Origin: Pseudomonas putida
Lineage (GTDB): Bacteria > Pseudomonadota > Gammaproteobacteria > Pseudomonadales > Pseudomonadaceae
Assembly: GCF_004357765.1 (NCBI RefSeq)
Contig: NZ_SMTE01000018.1
Coordinates: 33,177-97,176, forward strand
DNA: 64,000 nucleotides
Direction: 5' to 3'
A model generated the notes under the pieces. The model saw only the letters and a list, made by a program, of their open reading frames with translations, was not told the DNA's origin and made no database searches. This document shows, piece by piece, positions 1 to 10,360 of the stretch. Both the position numbers and the translations under genes were made by a program. Within the stretch, counting starts at the first letter, position 1. Each line of letters opens with the position of its first letter.

Positions 1-1
1 T

Positions 2-274
2 CTGGCTTACTCGGTACGCCTCAACGATCTGCTGCTGGCGCAAGATGAAACCAGCTTGTGGCGCAGCGTCGGCGGCCACGCCGAACGCACCTTCAAGATC
101 ACCGCGCGGACCAACCTGTGGCAGCATCTCAAGCCGCTGGCCAAACTGCTCAAAAGCAAGCAGCCGTTGCATTATCGCCTGCAGGCCGAACTGAACACCG
201 GGTTGATCGTCCATCGGAGCCTGCACTTGTCGCGCAGTGATGAGATAATGCCCGGCGACCTCATACCGGAGTAA
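2..274 (+). CDS. LEA type 2 family protein, C-terminal part
   Basis: The reading frame is open from the window edge to a TAA at 272-274, so only the last 90 residues are seen. The sequence alternates short beta-strand-like stretches ([11 protein letters not shown], then [12 protein letters not shown]) and ends with [10 protein letters not shown]. This resembles the WHy/LEA-14 fold of small bacterial lipoproteins that bind or stabilise envelope components, but the signal peptide and most of the domain lie outside the window. The SEC-C gene begins 7 bases after the stop, so the two are probably co-transcribed. The family call rests on general resemblance and on its position beside this conserved block. 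Confidence 0.5.
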   Translation: MAYSVRLNDLLLAQDETSLWRSVGGHAERTFKITARTNLWQHLKPLAKLLKSKQPLHYRLQAELNTGLIVHRSLHLSRSDEIMPGDLIPE

Positions 275-281
275 CCCTGCA

Positions 282-485
282 ATGACCCAACAACCCCATG
301 TTCATGGCCCCGACTGCAACCACGGTCACGATCAACAGCATGATCACGATCACGGCCATGTGCACGGCCCGCACTGCAATCACGGCCACCAGGAGCCGGT
401 GCGCAACGCTTTGAAAGACGTCGGCCGCAACGATCCATGCCCCTGCGGGAGCCAGAAGAAGTTCAAGAAGTGCCACGGCGCTTGA
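282..485 (+). CDS. His-rich SEC-C metal-binding mini-protein
   Basis: A 67-residue protein. The first 36 residues hold 12 histidines and two near-identical 11-residue repeats ([11 protein letters not shown] at 6-16 and [11 protein letters not shown] at 26-36). The C-terminus is a SEC-C motif, with Cys53, Cys55, Cys64 and His65 as zinc ligands. In SecA and other proteins this motif binds zinc and can contact SecB or ribosomes. Here it is free-standing, so the partner is unknown. The His-rich part suggests metal storage, chaperoning or sensing, which is inference. A GGAG lies 10 bases before the ATG and overlaps the upstream stop region, consistent with coupling to the LEA-like gene. Confidence 0.88.
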   Translation: MTQQPHVHGPDCNHGHDQQHDHDHGHVHGPHCNHGHQEPVRNALKDVGRNDPCPCGSQKKFKKCHGA

Positions 486-532
486 GCCTGAACTGATGGC
501 CAGCGTCCGACACTGGCTTAACGTGCGCAGCT

Positions 533-554
533 GCCTTCGGCGCCCGCCGAAGGC
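533..554 (+). terminator. GC hairpin after the SEC-C gene
   Basis: A perfect 9-bp stem (GCCTTCGGC with GCCGAAGGC, loop GCCC) lies 47 bases after the SEC-C stop. There is no T-run, so it may stop transcription weakly or protect the mRNA 3' end. The rest of 486-697 shows no gene. Confidence 0.35.
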
Positions 555-697
555 GCAACCGCTCCCGACGATTCGGGCAAAAGCGCTCCCGTGCGCTACC
601 ACTCGTAAATAAAGCTTCGCGGCACCTTGCACGGCGGCTGTGCGCTCACTACCTTAGCGCCTTTCCAAACCCGCCACGCCTTGCAGGAGCCCTTGTC

Positions 698-3139
698 ATG
701 GCCGCCCCCGTCCTTCCTCCCTTCCGCCCGCGGTTCGCTACCGCCGCCACGTTGCTCGGCATGCTCGGGCTCGCCGGTTGTCAGATGGGTGTGCAACAGG
801 ACAGTGTGCCTCCCACCACTGGGGTCCAACCGCTCAAGGGACTGGCGCAGAATGTGTCGGTCCGTCGCAATGCGATGGGCGCCCCGCTGATCGAAAGCAG
901 CAGCTTCCATGACGCCCTGTTCAGCCTGGGCTACGTGCATGCAGGCGATCGCCTGCAACAGATGGTGGCTATGCGCCTGCTGGCCCAAGGCCGCCTGGCC
1001 GAACTCGCCGGCCCCGAAGCATTGGACATCGACCGCCTGATGCGCGCCGCCAACCTCAAGCAGAGCGCGGCGCGGCAGTATGCCGATGCTTCGCCACGGC
1101 TGAAGCGATTCTTCGAGGTGTACGCCCGTGGCGTCAACGCCTACCTGTTCCGCTACCGCGACAAGCTACCGGCTGAACTGGCCAACCGTGGTTACCGCCC
1201 CGAGTACTGGAAGCCGGAAGACTGCGTGTTGGTGTTCAATCTGTACGCTCTCAGCCAGTCGGTGAACCTGCAGGAAGAACTCAGCGCCCTGACCCTGGCG
1301 CAGCAGGTCGGCCCCGACAAGCTGGCCTGGCTGCTGCCCGGCGCGCCCGATGAGCCGCTGGCCGAAGCAGAACTGGACAAGCTCAAGGGCCTGTCTTTGT
1401 CCACTCAACTGCCGGGATTGTCGGCCTTGGCCGCCGCCAGCCAGAAACTGGCCGACCTCGACCTGCTCGGCAGCCCCGGCTCAGCCAATCTCGCCCTCGG
1501 GCCGCAACGCAGTCGCAGCGGCAAGAGCCTGCTGGCCAGTGACAGCCGCGCCACCTGGGCCCTGAGCCCGGTGCAGATCAACACCCGCAAGTATCAGGTG
1601 GCCGGTCTGTCGCTGCCAGGCCTGCCGATCGTGCTGGCCGGCTACAACGGCAAACTGGCCTGGAGCAGCAGCGCAGTGATGGCCGACAACCAGGACCTGT
1701 ACCTGGAGCAGCTGCGACACCAGGGTGGTCAGCTCACCTACCTGGCCGATGGCAAGTGGCTGCCGGCCCGTTCGCGTAGCGAAACCTTCTTCGTGCGTGG
1801 CCAGCGCCCGCTGCGCGAGGTGATGTACGACACCCGCCACGGCACCCTCTTGGCCCAGCCCGGCAATGCCAGCCTGGGCCTGGCCTTGAACCTGACGGCG
1901 CCGCAGGGCGATCGTAGCCTGGACGCCCTGTTCGACTTGACCCGCGCGCAAAATATCGAGCGTGCCTTCGACAGCACCCGCGAGGTGACCAGCGCCGCGC
2001 TGAACTTCGTCTTCGCCGAGCCCGAGCACATCGGCTGGCAGGTCAGCGGTCGCTACCCCAACCGCCGCGAAGGCCAGGGCCTGTTGCCTTCCCCGGGCTG
2101 GGACGGGCGCTATGACTGGGATGGCTACGCCGACCCGATGCTCCACCCTTACGACCAGGACCCGCCCGCAGGCTGGATCGCCCACGCCAACCAGCGCAGC
2201 CTGCCTCGCGGCTATGGCATGCAACTGTCCAGCACCTGGTACTACCCCGAACGCGCCGAGCGCCTGGCGCAGTTGCTCGGTAACGGTCGTCACGACAGCC
2301 GCAGCCTGATGGCGGTGCAAAACGACCAGACCACTCTGATGGCAGAAAAGCTCAAGCAGATGCTCGAGGCCCCCGGCATGGCTCAACCGCTGCAACAGGC
2401 CATCGCCAAGCTGCCGACGGTCGAGCGCGACCGGGCGCACCATGCCCTGGCCCGGCTCAAGGCGTTCGATGGCCGCCTGAGCCCGGTCTCGGCGGATGCC
2501 GCTCTGTATGAGCTGTTCCTCCAGGAGGTGACCCGGCAGACCTTCCTCGATGATCTCGGCCCGGAAAACGGCCCGGTCTGGCAGGCCTTCGCCAGCAATG
2601 CCCGGTTGTCCTATTCGGCCCAGGCCGACCATTTGCTCAGCCGCGACGACAGCCCTTTCTGGGATGACCGCACCACCGCAGAGAAGGAAGACAAGCCGAC
2701 GATTCTCGCCCGTAGTCTGGCAGCAGCCGTTGATGTCGGGATGACCCGCCTGGGCAGCGACATGCGCACCTGGCAATGGGGCAAGCTGCACCAGTACCGC
2801 TGGCCGGCCCCCACTTACCATGGCCTGGGCGACAACATCAGCCGCTCGCCAATGGCGGCCGGTGGCGACTTCAGCACCCTGGCGCTGACGCCTTATGCCT
2901 GGGGCCGTGATTTCGACACCTACCTACCGGCCTCGGCGCGGATGATCGTCGATTTCGGCCAGAGCGAACCGCTGCAGATACTGACCAGCAGCGGCCAGTC
3001 CGGCAACCCAGCCAGCAAGCACTTCGCTGACGGTCTGGACGCCTGGTTCCAGGGGCGCTTCAGCAGCCTGCCGTTGCAGCCGCAGAATTTCTCCCGGGCA
3101 TATGGCAACCAGCGCTTGACGTTGGTGCCGGGGCGGTGA
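698..3139 (+). CDS. Penicillin acylase family lipoprotein (Ntn hydrolase)
   Basis: An 813-residue protein. The N-terminus is a lipoprotein signal with a LAGC lipobox (Cys28), so the protein is probably membrane-anchored in the periplasm. The family is made as a precursor that cuts itself to expose an N-terminal Ser nucleophile. The segment around Gly261-Ser262-Ala263-Asn264, followed by SGKSLLASD, matches the usual spacer/beta-chain junction, making Ser262 the likely nucleophile. Family members hydrolyse beta-lactam side chains or acyl-homoserine lactones. The lactonase/acylase substrate cannot be told from sequence. The start is supported by AGGAG upstream of the ATG. The gene stands alone; the next gene begins 149 bases downstream. 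Confidence 0.88.
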   Translation: MAAPVLPPFRPRFATAATLLGMLGLAGCQMGVQQDSVPPTTGVQPLKGLAQNVSVRRNAMGAPLIESSSFHDALFSLGYVHAGDRLQQMVAMRLLAQGRLAELAGPEALDIDRLMRAANLKQSAARQYADASPRLKRFFEVYARGVNAYLFRYRDKLPAELANRGYRPEYWKPEDCVLVFNLYALSQSVNLQEELSALTLAQQVGPDKLAWLLPGAPDEPLAEAELDKLKGLSLSTQLPGLSALAAASQKLADLDLLGSPGSANLALGPQRSRSGKSLLASDSRATWALSPVQINTRKYQVAGLSLPGLPIVLAGYNGKLAWSSSAVMADNQDLYLEQLRHQGGQLTYLADGKWLPARSRSETFFVRGQRPLREVMYDTRHGTLLAQPGNASLGLALNLTAPQGDRSLDALFDLTRAQNIERAFDSTREVTSAALNFVFAEPEHIGWQVSGRYPNRREGQGLLPSPGWDGRYDWDGYADPMLHPYDQDPPAGWIAHANQRSLPRGYGMQLSSTWYYPERAERLAQLLGNGRHDSRSLMAVQNDQTTLMAEKLKQMLEAPGMAQPLQQAIAKLPTVERDRAHHALARLKAFDGRLSPVSADAALYELFLQEVTRQTFLDDLGPENGPVWQAFASNARLSYSAQADHLLSRDDSPFWDDRTTAEKEDKPTILARSLAAAVDVGMTRLGSDMRTWQWGKLHQYRWPAPTYHGLGDNISRSPMAAGGDFSTLALTPYAWGRDFDTYLPASARMIVDFGQSEPLQILTSSGQSGNPASKHFADGLDAWFQGRFSSLPLQPQNFSRAYGNQRLTLVPGR

Positions 3140-3288
3140 GGGTGCACGGGGGTTGAATGTTGCGGTGTTCTTCAGATCGAGCGCCGCCCCAACAAATATC
3201 GCCAGGCGCCCCCCGAAAAAATCCCACCCGAACTTCCCAACCGCACCACCGCTCCTAACTGGTAAGCCCTCAACCAGCAGGCAGCACC

Positions 3289-4305
3289 ATGGATCTCGTC
3301 ATCGCCCGCCCCGAAGGACTGTACTGCCCGCCCGGTGATTTCTATATCGATCCCTGGCGGCCGGTGGAGCGCGCGGTGATCACCCATGGTCATGGCGATC
3401 ACGCTCGAACCGGCAATCGCCACTACCTCACTGCCGCTCCCGGCGCCGGTATCCTGCGCAGCCGCCTCGGTCAGGACATCGACCTGCAGACATTGCCCTA
3501 CGGTGAACGCCTGCTGCACCACGGCGTCACCCTCAGCCTGCATCCGGCCGGTCATGTCCTGGGCTCGGCACAGGTGCGCCTGGAATACCAGGGCGAGGTC
3601 TGGGTGGCGTCCGGTGATTACAAGGTCGAGCCGGACGCCACCTGTACCCCGTTCGAGCCCGTGCGTTGTCACACCTTCATCACCGAATCCACCTTTGGTC
3701 TGCCGATCTACCGCTGGCCGGCGCAAACCGAACTGTTCGCCGAAATCAACGCCTGGTGGCGCGCCAACCGTGACCAGGGCAAGGCTTCGGTGTTGTTCTG
3801 CTACGCCTTTGGCAAGGCTCAGCGCATCCTTCACGCGCTGGATCCGGACATCGGCCCGATCCTGGTGCACGGCGCGGTCGAGCCACTGAACAAGGTCTAC
3901 CGTGAAGCCGGGGTGCACCTGCCTCAGACCATCCATGCCAGCGACGTGCCGCGTAACGACCCGCAGATGCGCCAGGCCCTGGTGCTGGCCCCTCCCTCGG
4001 CCGGTGGCAGCAGCTGGATGCGTCGTTTCGGCGATTACAGCGATGCCTTCGCCAGCGGCTGGATGCGCTTGCGTGGCACACGGCGACGGCGCGGGGTCGA
4101 TCGCGGCTTCGTCCTCTCCGATCATGCCGATTGGCCCGGACTGTTATGGGCCATTGGCCAGACCGGCGCCGAACGGGTGATGGTCACGCACGGTTCGGTC
4201 AATGTACTGGTGCGCTACCTCAACGAGCAGGGCCTGGATGCTCGTGCCTTCGTCACCGAATACGGCGAGGAAGACGATGCCACCGCCGCGGAGCCGGAGG
4301 CATGA
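3289..4305 (+). CDS. Ligase-associated DNA exonuclease (metallo-beta-lactamase fold)
   Basis: A 338-residue protein of the MBL/beta-CASP nuclease superfamily. The metal-binding motif is THGHGDHA (His33, His35, Asp37, His38). Further conserved points are the HPAGHVLGSAQ segment, the ASGDYK segment and the C-terminal LSDHADW and VTHG stretches, as in SNM1/Artemis-like DNA nucleases. Members next to an ATP-dependent ligase are known as ligase-associated exonucleases that trim DNA ends before sealing. Its TGA overlaps the ATG of the ligase gene (ATGA at 4302-4305), indicating translational coupling. It acts in the cytoplasm on DNA; the exact substrate polarity is not visible in the sequence. Confidence 0.93.
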   Translation: MDLVIARPEGLYCPPGDFYIDPWRPVERAVITHGHGDHARTGNRHYLTAAPGAGILRSRLGQDIDLQTLPYGERLLHHGVTLSLHPAGHVLGSAQVRLEYQGEVWVASGDYKVEPDATCTPFEPVRCHTFITESTFGLPIYRWPAQTELFAEINAWWRANRDQGKASVLFCYAFGKAQRILHALDPDIGPILVHGAVEPLNKVYREAGVHLPQTIHASDVPRNDPQMRQALVLAPPSAGGSSWMRRFGDYSDAFASGWMRLRGTRRRRGVDRGFVLSDHADWPGLLWAIGQTGAERVMVTHGSVNVLVRYLNEQGLDARAFVTEYGEEDDATAAEPEA

Positions 4306-5960
4306 AGGCCTTCGCCGAACTCTATCTGCGCCTGGATGCGACCACCTCGAGCAACGCCAAGCTCGAGGCTCTGCGCGATTACTTCGCCAGCGCCGCCCCC
4401 GAGGACGCCGCTTGGGCCGTGTACTTCCTCGCCGGCGGACGCCCGCGGCAACTGGTGCCGACTCGCCTGCTGCGCGAACTGGCCATCGCCCTCGCAGGGC
4501 TGCCGGACTGGCTGTTCGAGGAAAGCTACCAAGCGGTGGGCGACCTGGCCGAAACGATCTCGCTGCTACTACCAGAGCAGTCCCATGTCAGCGACGACGG
4601 GCTGGCGCATTGGGTGGAAAACCACCTGCTGCCGCTACGCGCGATGCCCGCTGAGGAGATCCAGCAGCGCCTGCCACCGCTTTGGGGGCAATTGGATCGG
4701 CCGAGCCTGATGCTCTGCCTCAAGTTGATCACCGGCAGTTTCCGCGTCGGTGTGTCGAAACTGCTGGTCACCCGCGCCCTCGCCCAACTCGCCGATCTCG
4801 ACGCCAAGCGGGTGGCCCAGCGCTTGGTGGGCTACACCGACATCAGCCACCGTCCAAGCGCCGAGGGCTACCTGAAGCTGATCGCGGCTGAGAGCGCCGA
4901 CGAACACAGCCAGCGCGGTGGCCAGCCCTATCCGTTTTTCCTCGCCCATGCGCTGCAAGCCCCTGCCGAACAGTTCGACACCCTGCTCGGACCACCCAGC
5001 GACTGGCAGATCGAATGGAAGTGGGACGGTATCCGCGCCCAGGTGGTCAAGCGCGATGGGCAGGTATGGATATGGTCACGTGGCGAAGAGCTGGTCACGG
5101 AGCGCTTTCCCGAGCTGCATGGGTTCGCCCAGGCCCTGCCAGATGGCGTCGTGCTCGACGGCGAGATCCTGGTCTGGAAGGCCGCCAACGGTACCGACAC
5201 GCCCGCCGTGCAGCCCTTCGCTCTGCTCCAGCAACGCCTGGGCCGTAAGACCCTGGGCAAGAAGCTGCTGGCCGACGCTCCAGTGGTGCTGCAAGCCTAC
5301 GACCTGCTCGAGTGGCAGGGCGAGGACTGGCGCAATCGGCCACAGTATGCCCGCCGCATGCAACTGGAACGCCTGGTCGAGGCGTATCCGCTCGCGCCCT
5401 TGCTGTTGTCTCCGTTGCTCGCCGGCGCCGACTGGGCCGACCTCGCCCGCCAGCGCGAGCAGTCCCGCAGCCTGGGCGTCGAAGGACTGATGCTGAAACA
5501 GCGTGAGGCCCTCTACGGCGTAGGCCGGACCAAGGACATGGGTCTTTGGTGGAAATGGAAGATCGACCCGTTCAGCGTGGACGCGGTGTTGATTTATGCC
5601 CAGCGCGGCCATGGCCGTCGCGCCAGTCTCTACAGTGACTATACCTTCGCCGTGTGGGATGCACCGGCCGGCACGCCCGAGCGAAAGTTGGTGCCCTTTG
5701 CCAAAGCCTATTCCGGGCTCAGCGACGCAGAGATGCGCAAGGTCGATGCCATCATCCGCAAGACCACGGTGGAAACCTTCGGCCCGGTGCGCAGCGTCAG
5801 CCCAACCCTGGTGTTCGAACTGGGCTTCGAAGGCATTGCGCTGTCCAAGCGTCACAAGAGCGGAATTGCCGTGCGCTTTCCTCGCATGTTGCGCTGGCGT
5901 CAGGACAAACCGGTGGACGAAGCCGATGACCTGGCGACCTTGCAGGCGCTGCTGGCCTGA
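4302..5960 (+). CDS. ATP-dependent DNA ligase, repair-cassette type
   Basis: A 552-residue ATP-dependent ligase, distinct from the essential NAD-dependent LigA. An N-terminal DNA-binding domain (about 1-210) is followed by the nucleotidyltransferase core with EWKWDGIR, where Lys240 is the adenylated residue. DGEILVW, EGLMLKQ and WWKWKID follow, and the C-terminal OB domain ends in a typical FPRMLRWR motif. It reseals nicks after processing by its neighbours. An in-frame ATG at 4131 exists, but the start at 4302 is preferred: it overlaps the exonuclease stop and begins the conserved MKAFAELY sequence. The helicase and PdeM genes of the same cassette lie downstream, beyond an M14 deacylase gene. 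Confidence 0.95.
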   Translation: MKAFAELYLRLDATTSSNAKLEALRDYFASAAPEDAAWAVYFLAGGRPRQLVPTRLLRELAIALAGLPDWLFEESYQAVGDLAETISLLLPEQSHVSDDGLAHWVENHLLPLRAMPAEEIQQRLPPLWGQLDRPSLMLCLKLITGSFRVGVSKLLVTRALAQLADLDAKRVAQRLVGYTDISHRPSAEGYLKLIAAESADEHSQRGGQPYPFFLAHALQAPAEQFDTLLGPPSDWQIEWKWDGIRAQVVKRDGQVWIWSRGEELVTERFPELHGFAQALPDGVVLDGEILVWKAANGTDTPAVQPFALLQQRLGRKTLGKKLLADAPVVLQAYDLLEWQGEDWRNRPQYARRMQLERLVEAYPLAPLLLSPLLAGADWADLARQREQSRSLGVEGLMLKQREALYGVGRTKDMGLWWKWKIDPFSVDAVLIYAQRGHGRRASLYSDYTFAVWDAPAGTPERKLVPFAKAYSGLSDAEMRKVDAIIRKTTVETFGPVRSVSPTLVFELGFEGIALSKRHKSGIAVRFPRMLRWRQDKPVDEADDLATLQALLA

Positions 5961-6079
5961 GCTGGGACGTCGACCGGTCGACGATACGCGAAACGGTGAA
6001 GCACAATCGACCAAACTGTGCTTCTATCTTTCTGCCGACCCGTGTCGCAGACCGTTTTCGCCACGCAGCCAGGACCACC

Positions 6080-7195
6080 ATGCACCATTCGACCCACGAC
6101 CTGCTCTCTCCCGTACCCGGCATCACCCGACAGCTCCACAGCTTTCACTTCGGCCCCCGGGGTGGTGGCAAGGTGTACATCCAGGCCTCTCTGCACGCCG
6201 ACGAACTGCCTGGCATGCTGGTAGCCTGGCACCTGAAACGCCGCCTGACCGACCTGGAACACCAAGGTCGTCTGCAGCGGGAAATCGTATTGGTGCCGGT
6301 GGCCAATCCGGTCGGCCTAGAGCAGGTACTGCTGGATGCACCGCTGGGGCGCTTCGAACTACAGAGCGGCGAGAATTTCAACCGCAACTTCGTCGACCTG
6401 TCCGACAGCATCGGCGACCTGATCGATGGCCACCTGACCCAGGATCCCGCCCACAACATCGCGCTGATTCGCGAATACCTGCGCCGCGGCCTGGATGCCC
6501 ATCCGGTGCACACGCCGCTGCAATCCCAGCGCCTGACCTTGCAGCGCCTGGCCTGCGACGCGGACATCGTGCTCGACCTGCACTGCGACTTCGAAGCCGT
6601 CGAACACCTCTACACCACACCCGAGGCATGGCCGCAGGTCGAACCCCTGGCCCGCTACCTCGGTGCCCAGGCCAGCCTGCTGGCCACCGACTCGGGCGGG
6701 CAATCGTTCGACGAATGCTTCAGCCTGGTCTGGTGGCAGTTGCAGCAGCGCTTCGGCAAACGCTATCCGATTCCTCTGGGCAGCTTCTCGGTCACCGTCG
6801 AGCTTCGCGGCCAGGCCGATGTCAGCCACGAACTGGCGGGCAAGGACTGCCAAGCCATCCTCGACTTTCTCACCCATGCCGGGGTGATCGAAGGTCCCGT
6901 CCCACCGCTGCCGTCCCTGGCACGTGCTGCAACGCCGCTGGCTGCAGTCGAGCCGGTGGCGGCGCCGCTCGGCGGCCTGCTGGTCTATCATGCACGCCCC
7001 GGACAGTTCCTCGAAGCCGGCCAGCTGATCGCCGAAGTCATCGATCCGCTCAATGATCGGGTCACGCCCGTGCATACCGGCCAGGCCGGACTGTTGTATG
7101 CGCGCAGCGTCCGACGGATGGCCACCACCGGCATGGTCATCGCCCACGTCGCAGGCGAAGACGTGTGCCGCAGCGGCTACCTGCTGGCCAACTGA
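6080..7195 (+). CDS. Succinylglutamate desuccinylase/aspartoacylase family (M14-type) zinc hydrolase
   Basis: A 371-residue member of the AstE/AspA branch of the M14 carboxypeptidase fold. The zinc ligands fit His39 and Glu42 in SLHADE and His168 in DLHCDFEA; ENFNRNF is the conserved asparagine-arginine segment. The C-terminal 80 residues form a biotinyl-like or barrel-sandwich part seen in this family. Such enzymes remove an acyl group from an amino acid or other amine; the substrate is unknown. The ATG at 6080 follows AGGA at a good distance. It sits between the ligase (119 bases upstream) and the helicase (67 bases downstream), inside an otherwise tight repair cassette, although no obvious repair role exists for this family. 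Confidence 0.88.
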   Translation: MHHSTHDLLSPVPGITRQLHSFHFGPRGGGKVYIQASLHADELPGMLVAWHLKRRLTDLEHQGRLQREIVLVPVANPVGLEQVLLDAPLGRFELQSGENFNRNFVDLSDSIGDLIDGHLTQDPAHNIALIREYLRRGLDAHPVHTPLQSQRLTLQRLACDADIVLDLHCDFEAVEHLYTTPEAWPQVEPLARYLGAQASLLATDSGGQSFDECFSLVWWQLQQRFGKRYPIPLGSFSVTVELRGQADVSHELAGKDCQAILDFLTHAGVIEGPVPPLPSLARAATPLAAVEPVAAPLGGLLVYHARPGQFLEAGQLIAEVIDPLNDRVTPVHTGQAGLLYARSVRRMATTGMVIAHVAGEDVCRSGYLLAN

Positions 7196-7262
7196 TCCGG
7201 TAAAACCAAAACGCCTGGGGCGCGGTCTGTAGAAGCACACCCTGCCAAGGATGCTTTGCTCG

Positions 7263-9707
7263 ATGCCCGCCTCCTCCGACCTCGCCAATGCCTGGTTCGC
7301 AACCCGTGGCTGGACACCGTTCGCGTTCCAGCGCCGGGTCTGGGCGGCGGTCGAACGAGGCGAGTCGGGTTTGCTGCATGCCAGCACCGGTGCTGGCAAG
7401 ACCTACGCCGTCTGGCTGGCCGCGCTGCGCGCCTTCGCCAACTCACCTGGCGGACGCCTGCCCGCGCCGTTGCGCGTGTTATGGATCACCCCCATGCGCG
7501 CGTTGGCTGCCGACACCGTCCGTGCGCTGCAGGCGCCGCTGGATGAACTCGAGCTGAACTGGACCGTCGGCGTGCGCAGTGGCGATACCGGCAGCGCCGA
7601 ACGCGCGCGCCAGGCGCGACGTTTGCCCAGTGCCCTGATCACCACGCCGGAAAGCCTGACCCTGCTGATGACCCGCACCCAGGCCAGCGAGGACTTCGCC
7701 AGCCTGCGCCTGGTCGTCGTGGACGAGTGGCACGAATTGCTCGGCAACAAGCGTGGCGTGCAACTGCAACTGGCCCTGGCACGCCTGCGCCGCTGGCATC
7801 CCGAACTGGTGGTCTGGGGGCTGTCGGCGACCCTGGGCAACCTGCAGCACGCGCTCGACGTGCTGGTGCCCGCTGGCGGGCGGCTGATCGAGGGTCGCCA
7901 GGACAAGCGCCTGCTGGTCGACACCTTGCTTCCAGAGGCCATCGAGCGCTTCCCTTGGGCCGGGCACATGGGCCTGAAAATGCTCGCCCAGGTCGCGACC
8001 GAAATCGACACCAGCGCCAGCACCCTGGTGTTCACCAACACCCGTGCCCAGGCCGAGCTCTGGTACCAGGCGCTGCTCGACGCACGACCCGACTGGGCGG
8101 GGCTGATCGCCTTGCACCACGCCTCACTGGCCCGCGACACACGCGACTGGGTCGAACGCAGCCTCAAGCAGGGCACATTGAAGGCCGTGGTATGCACGTC
8201 CAGCCTCGACCTGGGCGTGGACTTTCTACCGGTCGAACGGGTGTTGCAAATCGGCTCGGCCAAGGGGATCGCCCGCCTGATGCAACGTGCTGGCCGCTCT
8301 GGCCATGCGCCGGGGCGGCCGTCGCGCATCACGCTCGTACCCACCCACAGCCTGGAGCTGGTCGAGGCAGCCGCAGCGCGCAGTGCCCTTGCCGCCGGCC
8401 ATATCGAGGCGCGCCAGTCGCCGCGCCTGAGCATGGACGTGTTGGTCCAGCACTTGGTCAGCATGGCCTTGGGCAGCGGTTTTCGCCCGTCGGAACTGCT
8501 GTCCGAGGTACGCAGCACCTGGGCCTTCCGGGAATTACGCGACAGCCAGTGGCAGTGGGCGCTGGACTTCGTCCGCCATGGCGGCAATTCGCTGAGCGCC
8601 TACCCCGACTACCAGCGCGTCGAGGCCCAACCCGACGGGTTCTGGCGGGTCGCCAGCGAACGCCTGGCGCGGCGTCATCGGATGGGCATCGGCACCATCG
8701 TCAGTGACGCCAGCCTGCAGCTCAAGTATTGGAGCAAGGGGGGCGGTGGCAAACACCTGGGCAGCGTGGAAGAAGCCTTCATCGCCCGCCTGCGCCCCGG
8801 CGACACCTTGTTGTTCGCCGGCCGGGTGCTGGAATTGGTGCGCGTGGAGAACATGACCGCCTACGTGCGCCGCAGTACCTCACGCAAGGCGGCGGTGGCA
8901 CGTTGGAACGGCGGGCGCATGCCACTGTCCAGCGAGCTGGCCGACGCCCTGGTCGCACAGCTCGACGCCGCAGCACGAGGCCGCTACGACAGCCCGGAAA
9001 TGCGCGCCGTGCGCCCCTTGCTCACGCTCCAATCCCAGTGGTCAGCGCTGCCCACGCAGCGGACGCTGCTGGCCGAGACTCTGACCACGCGCCAGGGCTC
9101 GCACTTGTTCCTCTACCCCTTCGCCGGGCGCATGGCCAACCTGGGCCTGGCCAATCTGATCGCCTGGCGCGTGAGCCGGGTACAGCCGCTGTCGGTGTCG
9201 ATCGCGGTGAGCGACTATGGTTTCGAACTGCTCAGTCCCAGTGACGTGGATTGGGCCAGGTGCCTTCCCGCTGCGCTGTCGACCGAACACTTGCTGGAGG
9301 ACGTGCTGGCCAGCCTCAACGCGGGGGAAATGGCGCTGCGACGGTTTCGCGAGATTGCGCAGATTTCCGGCCTGGTTTTCGGCGGTTACCCCGCCGCACA
9401 AAAAAGCACGCGGCAGATCCAAGCTTCCAGCGGGTTGTTCTACGAAGTGTTTCGTAAGCACGATACCGACAACCTGCTGCTCGGTCAGGCGCGGGATGAG
9501 GTGCTGCGCGAGGAGTTGGAAATCGAACGCCTGCAGCGCCATTTGCTGGACATGAGTCAATTGCAACTGGACCTGCACCCGCTGCGGCGCCCTGGCCCAC
9601 TGGCCTTCACCTTGCTGGTCGAGGGCATGCGCGAGACGCTGAGCACTGAAAAGCTGGCGGACCGCATTGCGCGCATGGTTTCGGATCTGGAGAAACTGGC
9701 GGAATGA
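7263..9707 (+). CDS. Ligase-associated DEXH helicase (Lhr-Core type)
   Basis: An 814-residue superfamily 2 helicase. The Walker A is STGAGKT (Lys46), the Walker B is DEWH (Asp154-His157), motif III is SATLG, and motif VI is in QRAGRSGH. Length and order match the Lhr-Core proteins found beside ATP-dependent ligases: two RecA domains, a winged helix and a beta-barrel, without the long C-terminal extension of full-length Lhr. They translocate 3' to 5' on single-stranded DNA. An ATG at 7251 abuts the AAGG ribosome site, whereas the ATG at 7263 lies 12 bases after it and is preferred. The last codon overlaps pdeM (ATGA at 9704-9707). Confidence 0.92.
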   Translation: MPASSDLANAWFATRGWTPFAFQRRVWAAVERGESGLLHASTGAGKTYAVWLAALRAFANSPGGRLPAPLRVLWITPMRALAADTVRALQAPLDELELNWTVGVRSGDTGSAERARQARRLPSALITTPESLTLLMTRTQASEDFASLRLVVVDEWHELLGNKRGVQLQLALARLRRWHPELVVWGLSATLGNLQHALDVLVPAGGRLIEGRQDKRLLVDTLLPEAIERFPWAGHMGLKMLAQVATEIDTSASTLVFTNTRAQAELWYQALLDARPDWAGLIALHHASLARDTRDWVERSLKQGTLKAVVCTSSLDLGVDFLPVERVLQIGSAKGIARLMQRAGRSGHAPGRPSRITLVPTHSLELVEAAAARSALAAGHIEARQSPRLSMDVLVQHLVSMALGSGFRPSELLSEVRSTWAFRELRDSQWQWALDFVRHGGNSLSAYPDYQRVEAQPDGFWRVASERLARRHRMGIGTIVSDASLQLKYWSKGGGGKHLGSVEEAFIARLRPGDTLLFAGRVLELVRVENMTAYVRRSTSRKAAVARWNGGRMPLSSELADALVAQLDAAARGRYDSPEMRAVRPLLTLQSQWSALPTQRTLLAETLTTRQGSHLFLYPFAGRMANLGLANLIAWRVSRVQPLSVSIAVSDYGFELLSPSDVDWARCLPAALSTEHLLEDVLASLNAGEMALRRFREIAQISGLVFGGYPAAQKSTRQIQASSGLFYEVFRKHDTDNLLLGQARDEVLREELEIERLQRHLLDMSQLQLDLHPLRRPGPLAFTLLVEGMRETLSTEKLADRIARMVSDLEKLAE

Positions 9708-10360
9708 ACTATCTGGCGATCGAACATTGCGGCCAGACGCTCTGGTTACTGCCGGACAAGGCCCTCTACTGGCCGGCGCGCAAGGCCCTGCTGGTGGCAG
9801 ACGTGCATATCGGCAAAGCCGCCAGCTACCGTGCGCTACACCAGCCGGTGCCTAGGGGCACCACCACCGCGACGCTGGCGCGCCTGGACACCTTGCTGGG
9901 CGAGTTGGATTGCCAGCAGTTGATCGTGCTTGGCGACTTTCTCCATGCCCGGCACGCCCATGCCCCAGCGACCCTGGCCCGCCTGCGGGACTGGCGGGCA
10001 CAGCATGCCGGGCTGCACATCGTGCTGGTACGCGGCAACCATGACCGCCATGCAGGCGACCCGCCAAGTGATCTGGGCATAGAAATGACCAACGAGCCCT
10101 GGCTGGTCGGACCGTTCGCCCTGTGTCACGAACCCGAGTCCCATCCCACCCACGCGGTGCTGGCAGGACACGTGCATCCGGTCTTCGTGTTACGCGGACG
10201 GGCCCGGCAGCGGTTGCGGCTGCCATGCTTCGTGATCGATGCACGGGTCAGCCTGCTGCCGGCCTTTGGTGAGTTCACCGGAGGATGGACGGTCGCCCCT
10301 GCGTCGGGCGACCGGATATTTCTCGCAGGTGCCGATCGGGTCTGGGCACTGAAAGGCTGA
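9704..10360 (+). CDS. pdeM: Ligase-associated DNA endonuclease PdeM (calcineurin-like phosphoesterase)
   Basis: A 218-residue binuclear metallophosphoesterase. The five metal motifs are visible: [26 protein letters not shown] and AGHVHP. This ICC-like family next to an ATP-dependent ligase and Lhr-Core helicase is annotated as PdeM, a manganese-dependent DNA nuclease. The ATG at 9704 overlaps the helicase stop, so the two are translated together. The gene is the last of the cassette; its stop at 10358-10360 directly abuts the stop of the minus-strand gene that follows. The nuclease role is family knowledge; the sequence itself shows only an intact metal site. Confidence 0.9.
   Translation: MNYLAIEHCGQTLWLLPDKALYWPARKALLVADVHIGKAASYRALHQPVPRGTTTATLARLDTLLGELDCQQLIVLGDFLHARHAHAPATLARLRDWRAQHAGLHIVLVRGNHDRHAGDPPSDLGIEMTNEPWLVGPFALCHEPESHPTHAVLAGHVHPVFVLRGRARQRLRLPCFVIDARVSLLPAFGEFTGGWTVAPASGDRIFLAGADRVWALKG

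Noticed and set aside
3289-10360. The repair cassette as an anti-phage system
   Set aside because: All four enzymes match the known ligase-associated DNA repair set, and there are no defence-type neighbours.
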